64,000 nt of DNA. It comes from Saturnia japonica (Eukaryota > Arthropoda > Insecta > Lepidoptera > Saturniidae). Where the stretch lies: positions 9,548,001 to 9,612,000 of the forward strand of contig CM065304.1 of assembly GCA_033032175.1 (NCBI GenBank). Direction: 5' to 3'. Positions 57,373 to 64,000 of this stretch are shown here, piece by piece. The number at the start of each line of letters is the position of its first letter. Within the stretch, counting starts at the first letter, position 1. The position numbers and the translations under genes were made by a program. Below the pieces are notes generated by a model. The model saw only the letters and a program-made list of their open reading frames with translations, had not been told where the DNA came from and made no database searches.

Positions 57373-58160
57373 ATCCATATATACAAAATAAATATCTATG
57401 AATTAATGAATAAACTTTAATGCACTTATGTTGTATACTGGCGAGCTTAATTCCACAAGGCATTTCTTCCAGCTAACTAGCGGTATTGAAGGACTAATAG
57501 AAGTACCGATGTAGGTAGTGCAATTAATAGAAGACTTTGTAAAAAAATTAACGCTGAATGAGCTACCACTGAAGTATACCTTACATTTTATATATATATA
57601 GAAATTAAGGTAAAAATATACATAAATAGTATATTAACACCGAATTCTTTAATCAATAGAAGATAGCTTTACCTGAAAAATAATTTTTAAATTTTGACAG
57701 ATTTTCCATACATTATCCGTGAACAAATCAAAATTATTCCTCAAATAAAGTTATTTGACGATTGAAAAAACGGCTCTAAATAAATACATACCAAAGAAAC
57801 ATCACGCGAATATTATAAATACAAATCGCGTAAATCATAATTTTTATTAAAGGGTCCATCGTTTCGTGTAAAAGGTAATCCGGTCACTCCAGGAAAGAGT
57901 AATAAATCTTGACTAGCCACAGATAGAGAGATTGGGCAGATTGAGTAGGAGGGGTATGTATATAATATGCGTACAGGAGCAACTGTAGAGGCACGCCCGA
58001 GTGCAAGGGCCAGATCAATAGGCAAGCGTTTTGTGTACCCTGATACGGAATAACGCGCGACGTCGGCGCTGAGGCACTCTTATCCCGCTCGTCGTTCCAA
58101 CACCACGTTCCCATAATAACAATTCAAATCGGGTTTCTATCACGTGAACACTCTTCAGAG
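57373..58160. promoter_or_regulatory. Upstream region of the secreted-protein gene
   Basis: The last 300 bases before the start codon are GC-richer than the surrounding DNA (GTACCCTGATACGGAATAAC, GCGCGACGTCGGCGCTGAGG). A CACGTG E-box lies 20 bases before the ATG (58140-58145). No clear TATA box. Promoter role is inferred from position alone. Confidence 0.35.
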
Positions 58161-61100
58161 ATGGAGGTAAGATGCTATTTATTTTCTCTGTATTTATCTG
58201 ACATGCATAAGCTTAAATAATATGTTTATAGGTTATATAAATATGTCTCTATATATTTGTACATATTTATATAAAATATATTGCAAATATTTAAACTAAA
58301 ATATTTGAACTTGATTTAAATTATTTGTCTTAATATGTTTCGATTACTTAAATAAGAATTGTTTATTTATAAAAACCGCGACTGATGCAAGCTTTTCAAT
58401 ATGCTCTAAGTACCTTTTGCGTGTTAAACGAGTACAAATAAATGAAGAAACTATATTTTAAAGCTTGCTTGTTTTTGTGTTTATTTTTTTGTTTCATGAA
58501 ACACTTGTAATTGTTAATGTATAACTTAATATGTAACTAACATAAAAGTGAAGAGACAATTTTATTCGAAATTTTGGTAAACTTGCTATTTACAAATGAT
58601 ATGTAACTTGATTTACAATATTGTTTTTTTTTAATTAATGCCTAGCCAGCTCGTAATTATTTATTTATTTGTAGCAGATTTCGTAAAAATTGTCTTGTAA
58701 GACAATAAAAGCGCAACAATTATAATTAATGTTGTAGAAGTTTATTTCACTCTATTTGTTAAGACACAATAAAAAAGAATCAAAGATGGGATGATAACAG
58801 AATTCAGCTTGATTTACATAGATTCATTTAATTTAATAAAAACAATTAATATAATTTTTTTTATATTTAACTGTTATGTTTTAACACTCTATCATTGTTT
58901 CTCTATGAGTGTTGCTACAATGGCCGACAAAGCAATTCACGTTAAGAGGAAAAATGAATCCTAAATTATTTATAAAATTATCCTGTATATACTTGGCAAA
59001 AGATCTTCAAAGAAGAAAGGATTTGCTATTTTACCACACTATATCATGGTACAAGACGTATTAACAATATTAGACAAATTTTTAGTTGTTTGCGCTCAAT
59101 TGTAATTACTTGTAGGTATCCTCATAATGTTTCATTTAACAGTTAGTAGATTAGGTCAATAGTTAATTTTAGCTTAATAAATATATGTATATGAATTTCA
59201 AAAACGCCATTGATACATGTTATCAGATTCAAAACACGGTGCATCTATCCGACATCCCACTGAATTAATCAATCCTCACCCCAATATAGTCGATACAGCA
59301 AATAGTGCTTACGTTTTTGGAGTAATTTATATCATGTTACAAATATATTTGTAAATAATCATATGTAGGTAGAGGATGCATAATATTAACATAGACAATA
59401 CAATATAAACATTCTGTAGATTTTGTTATTTGTAAACAATGTATACGTTTAAAAACTGGATATAAACTTTTCTAGTCCAGCTTTTGGTTTACAAATAAAG
59501 TACGTACTTGCAAAGTTATACGCGTAATTTATTACGAATATGACATAAATAATGTTAATATTTCATTATGTGGTAGGTATAATAAATAATTTGTATGTCG
59601 TCGGTTATCGTATGACTGTGGCCGACTGACCAATGACCATCGAGACTCGAGATGAGTTAAATTTAGCAGAGGCGCTGTCATGTCACCGAGAAATAATTAA
59701 AGTCATTGACTGTGTGGTTATCTCCCTATGTCGTGTAACTCATCCTGCGTGCATAGTAGAACGTATTATAATAAATAATGTTACAAGTTTATATGTTGAA
59801 TAAGGATGCGTGAGTTCTATAGAATAGGTATACTGAATAAAAACAATACACGATTATGTGTCATTTGAATGAATCTTATTGACTTACAAATATGCCGTAT
59901 CGTTCCCGACTGAATTATCTGTACCTAAGATAAGCGATTAGATTTGTTGCATATTGAGATCATACTTACAGACTCATTTTGTACGATAGGCATTGTTAAA
60001 TCGACGGCTTCAGTACAGTCAGTACAATGATTTAGTTTTATGACCATACTAAGTTTAACTGATTTGACCGATCAAGATTAAATGAAATACTAGTATGAGT
60101 AACTCAGGAATGGATCGCAAAATGTCATGCTTAATCCATGTAAAATTAGAAAGCCAACAGCCACCAGCAATGGAACAATTCAACATTACATTTTATTAAC
60201 TGTATGTCATGGATTTGATAGTTACACTCTGAAATCCTACATTTTTTTATATTATTCCTGTTTTTAATTGAGCATCGTTTATTTACTCTTTTTGCAACGC
60301 GTTTTTCTTTTGCTACTTTACTTCTAATCTTTACATAGACTTTTATCTTTTATATACATATTTGTGCTCGTCAACGCTTGTCAAGGTTAGGCTTTGTTGA
60401 AAGTTGGCAGCTATTGAAATTTATTCCACAATTTCTGCTATTCGCCTGTCTGCTCACATCACACAATGAATCTAACGACGCCATCTCAGATTCTGTTATT
60501 TTAATCTTCATATTTTATATTTTAAAATGTAAAATACTAGCTTGCAAAATGTTGCCAATTGGAAAAAAACACCAATTGAGATTCAATTATAAATTTAAAA
60601 TAACCACGATATTGCCTACAATATCCTACAATACATTACATTACATTACCTATAATCGTTAGACTATCTTTAGTATTATGAGTATCTTTTATAGTTTTGT
60701 ATCAAGGTAGAATTTGAGACACAGACTAACTTAGGTTCAGTAGATCTCTTTTGTCTTTTTAAAGTACGGGCATGCTAGGATTTTTTAAATTTAGCTTCAC
60801 CTCTAAAGCAAAATAAAAAAAATGTGAAATAAAATTATTGTAATTTATTATATACTAATTAATCTCTTTATTATATAGTATAAGATCGTCAATAAGTTGA
60901 ATAAGACGAGACCAAAAACGGAATACACTAGTGTACGATTATTTTGTTGATTTACCTTGTAATACGAGTTACACCCAGGCAATCCACTAGTAATCACACA
61001 GAAATACGTTCATTAAACATTGAATTACACTTTAAGACATTAGATTTTGCAAAACAAGCAGGATTAGTTTTGGTCACGATTTGTAAATCTGTAAGCTTAT

Positions 61101-62373
61101 ATCATACGAAATGGTCTCGAATCCCTAACTTGTTATAACACAAATGTACCTATATACTTATTAAATTTATGGTAAAAAACAAACTTCCATTCTTGAAATT
61201 TTGTCTGCTAATATTAAAAGTATCATTCAAACAAGTAATCATACCAAAATAGTTATACTTATTTGTTATCTGCAGGTATGACTATAGATATATGCAGCAA
61301 TCTAAAATATGCTAAACGTTATTGTATTACTATCAGAAACAATATTCTAAGTATGTGGTACCTATTAAGGTACTGCTATCCTCAAATCAAATACATGTTT
61401 TGTTATTATTAGGCCAACTCTTTCTTAGTATGTTATTCTTTCTCTATATATAACATTAGTCTGGGTTATATTTTTTATTTTACTAACAAATCTAACAAAT
61501 CTAACTCAATACAGGCGATTGTAAAACTCTGTAAAGCTCTAAGCATCTGCGATCGTTGTTCGTCAGCCAGCGAAGGAATTAATAATGTATAGTGAGAAAT
61601 ATATACTTAATGAACAGAATATCCTAGTCATATAATATATGACATACAATTTATGATATTTATTCTGAAATACCAGTCCTGTATCCGAGGAGTACAGTTT
61701 TAACATGTTATTTTGTTTTATATATTCTTTACTTGTAATTTTCTCCTATCATTATTATGTTCTCTTATTGTTATTTATGTTGAATATTTATATTTTGTTA
61801 TTTTATGATATAATGATAATATATACTCATTAAGTTTATTTCTTAAGTTTGATTGTTGTCCGAGCTTGCCGTGATCACATTGAAATATAACGGCACTTTA
61901 TTTTGTAACCGACTTGGAGGTTACTCAATTTTAATGTATTTTTTTTATGGATGTCCAGCCATAACTTCTTTGTTTTTGAACCGATTTGGAGGATTCTTTT
62001 TTTACTGGATAGGGATGTAAAGTATGATTCCTTTTTAATTTCATTGGCATTGGACATTCAGCTTCGAAGATACACAAAGGAACTTCAAAATTATTGAAGA
62101 AGGTTTTCTTTTTTATTAAAAATTGTCTTGTATCATAACTTTTTTTTTGTTAAAATTGTGTACTGTTTTCTTATATTGGTGACTCTTAATACATAAATAC
62201 TCTTATATTAGTGTTTTTAATTGATATGTATTTTTCACAGAACAGGCACTTGTTGTGGGCACTGGCGGGACTCGTTTTGTTGTCGATTGCAGTGGTATCG
62301 GCAGAGGGCGAGGTATGGGAAGAGAATGAGCACGCGGTCCTCGCCCGCAGCGAGAGAGGTGCTAAAAATAGAG
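58161..62373 (+). CDS. Secreted protein of unknown family, first two coding exons
   Basis: Exon 1 is just ATG GAG (58161-58166) before donor gtaaga. Exon 2 (62241-62373) follows TTTTTCACAG and ends at donor gttagt in phase 1. Together they encode 46 residues: a short basic start (MENRH), a hydrophobic core (LLWALAGLVLLSIAVVS) with a likely signal-peptidase site after VVSA, then an acidic/basic stretch ending RSERGAKNR, which may include a dibasic-like processing site. Exon 2 is GC-rich and has strong codon bias against the flanks, which supports coding. An alternative donor (GAG/gtatgg at about 62311) would shorten it. A single 4.1-kb intron separates the two. The rest of the gene lies to the right of 62373 or beyond the window; I cannot name the family. 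Confidence 0.6.
58167..61892. other. Intron of the secreted-protein gene
   Basis: AT-rich with a good GT donor. Only low-complexity TA runs and scattered short ORFs; no repeat family copy could be identified before 61893. Confidence 0.45.
61893..62135 (-). repeat. Interspersed repeat family D, reversed copy
   Basis: TTTTGTAACCGACTTGGAGG, ATGGATGTCCAGCCATAACT and AGGTTTTCTTTTTTATTAAA are complements of the family D text. It lies 105 bases before the acceptor of exon 2. Confidence 0.6.
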
Positions 62374-64000
62374 GTTAGTAATTTGGACAACCTATATAAG
62401 ATGACGTTTTTCGATAGATCGATTTTATGCCATACAAGTTTACCTAATCAAGTGTTACCAGGTCGCAACCACCAAACACCAGGTGTTTTCGTTATGTTCC
62501 GGGACCAGCCGGTGTACCACGCGAACGCGATCACTATGAACACAGTGACACTCTTTTAATTTGTTGCTTTTTTTTAGAACTGTCTTTACTGTTAGCTATA
62601 ATAGCCCTGGAACCTCAGGCAACTAGTATTAGCACAAAAAAGGAAACCTCCCTTACAGAACCTATGCATCTGTGTGGTGTGTACAAGTGTGGGGTGCAGT
62701 GTAATGTTATGTGTATGTGTGTGTCTGTTGGTTGCTAGTGAATGCAAGTGCAGTGTCACTGTATCGCGATAACCGCTGCTAGACTCAAGGGCTCCACACC
62801 GAGGGAATGGACCTAGGCTTGAGATGCCGCAGAAGCGGGTGGAGGTGGCGGTTTAATTTGTTACGTTTTGGGATCAGCCAGTGAATATCCAGCTGCCGAA
62901 AGGCTTGCAGGTTGACATGACAGCGCCGGTAATATTAGAAAACCATTAATTTGTCAATAAAAAGGTGATTGAGTATGAAATAAGTTACATCTAATAATTA
63001 ACCTTTTCAAATATATTTTTTATGTTGTTCTATGCGATATTTTTCAAAAAAAGGTCTAGAAAAGAAATCATATAAATATCGTTTCACGTTTTATGTGCCT
63101 TTACCTAACTAGACCACTAGGTACATTCACGTGCTTTAAATTAGTTTTGAGGTTTATTCCTCTCGGACATAACGTGTAATTTAATAATTATTTTAGGTTA
63201 GGTAGTCTCTCACGATCTTGCTTATAGTTTAGTTAATAACACCGTTTATTACATTTTCTATGTATTTGTTTATTATTTTTAGGGATCTTAGAACTGGGTT
63301 CTATCGAAGTTTCTCAGAATATATCATATGGGCAATTTTTAAATGTGTTATTATAACTTATTATTTTACTGTATAAAGTTCAAAGAGGATTCAAAAAGGT
63401 AGGTATTTCTTTGGAGATTTCTCTCTACTTGGGGCAGCCAGACTGGTGGAATACCTACACCCTACAGAAGTTCGCAGCCAAAAAACCTTGTGTTGTGTTT
63501 CTGCAGTGAAAAGGTTTTCCAGAGCTATTTATTTTAGAGTAGGGGTTCAATATCGACAACGCGCTAGTGATACTTATCTATGGTAAAACAAGCGTCCATA
63601 GGTTACGGTAGCCGCTTACCTTTAGTTGCGTTAATCTATTGGTTTTAGTATAACAGACTTATTTAATTAATCTTCAGTAAACCTGAGTAATCTACACTTT
63701 ACGTATATAAGTTGTAATTTCCAATATAAAAGTATAGTTAATAACCTCTTAGGAATCTTTAGATAATAAAAGGCACGATAGTTGAGAGGACGGGCAAAGT
63801 TTATTGTACTCTTGCAATTGTGAAATTACGCAGGGCACCGTGCCAGTGGCGTGTTGAACTAACTTTTATTTGTCAAGGAACATGACAATCTTTTATCTTT
63901 GTTCCTGAATCGAGTTCAAAATAGATATCTTCTGATAAAAATGAAAAAATATGTTTTTCAGGAAAAACAAGGTCATAGAGTTGCTTTCTCTATAGGTTTT
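62374..64000. other. Intron or downstream DNA of the secreted-protein gene
   Basis: Two short related stretches share (C/T)GGGA(C/T)CAG(C/T)C(G/A)GT with flanking ORF text (62500-62558 and 62868-62945) and look like repeat-derived coding debris. A family F fragment is at 62577-62625 and a reversed family E copy at 63430-63645 (GTAGGGTGTAGGTATTCCAC complement). A (TG)n patch is near 62700-62730. No further exon could be supported. Confidence 0.4.

Noticed and set aside
1..64000. CRISPR arrays, operons, bacterial origins
   Set aside because: The DNA is eukaryotic; repeats seen are transposon-derived or tandem, with no spacer-repeat layout.

Overview
The window is AT-rich insect nuclear DNA, most probably from a moth or butterfly (Lepidoptera). 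It has short exons with GT-AG introns, very long repeat-filled introns and intergenic stretches, lepidopteran-type Helitron ends (a CTAG 3' end preceded by a GACGAAGTGGCGCGGG-like motif), a Tc1 element, a hAT element, Transib, tRNA-derived SINEs and jockey/RTE-type LINE debris. Nothing bacterial is present; operons, ribosome binding sites and CRISPR do not apply.

Four host genes can be pieced together from exons with matching phases. (1) A minus-strand LOTUS-domain (TDRD5/TDRD7/tejas-like) germ-granule gene at 163-5138 starts inside the window and runs off its left edge. (2) A complete plus-strand Syntaxin-6 gene (SNARE) at 22615-26574 has six coding exons. One of its introns looks U12-type with non-canonical ends. 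(3) The 3' five exons of a minus-strand trypsin-like serine protease homologue lie at 36850-50454; all three catalytic positions are replaced. (4) The first two coding exons of a plus-strand secreted protein are at 58161-62373.

The rest is mostly mobile DNA. 9.8-10.4 kb: 3' end of an errantivirus-like LTR element. 10.5-12.2 kb: dead Tc1 transposon with IR/DR ends. 13.0-16.5 kb: dead ZBED/SCAND3-type hAT transposon. 16.8-21.7 kb: a nested stack in which a hAT-type MITE (8-bp TSD) was opened by later insertions, with a second MITE copy of the same family split by a 3.6-kb Transib (RAG1-like) transposon. The Transib begins with the V(D)J heptamer CACAGTG and has a perfect 5-bp TSD CGCCG. 21.9-22.2 kb: an intact MITE copy. 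29.4-35.8 kb: a 6.3-kb Helitron inserted precisely between A and T of an older repeat, carrying a decayed RNA-virus-type superfamily 1 helicase region, a LINE RNase H end and a jockey-type gag. 43.6-44.8 kb: a TRIM-like mini LTR retrotransposon (TSD TTATA) whose interior is a 130-bp tandem array.

The most notable items are the Transib with its nested insertion record, the Helitron carrying virus-type helicase sequence, the odd U12-like intron in Syntaxin-6, and two host exons that each lose frame at a run of six A. The last point suggests base-calling error rather than true pseudogenes. All calls come from reading the sequence by eye; no database was searched.
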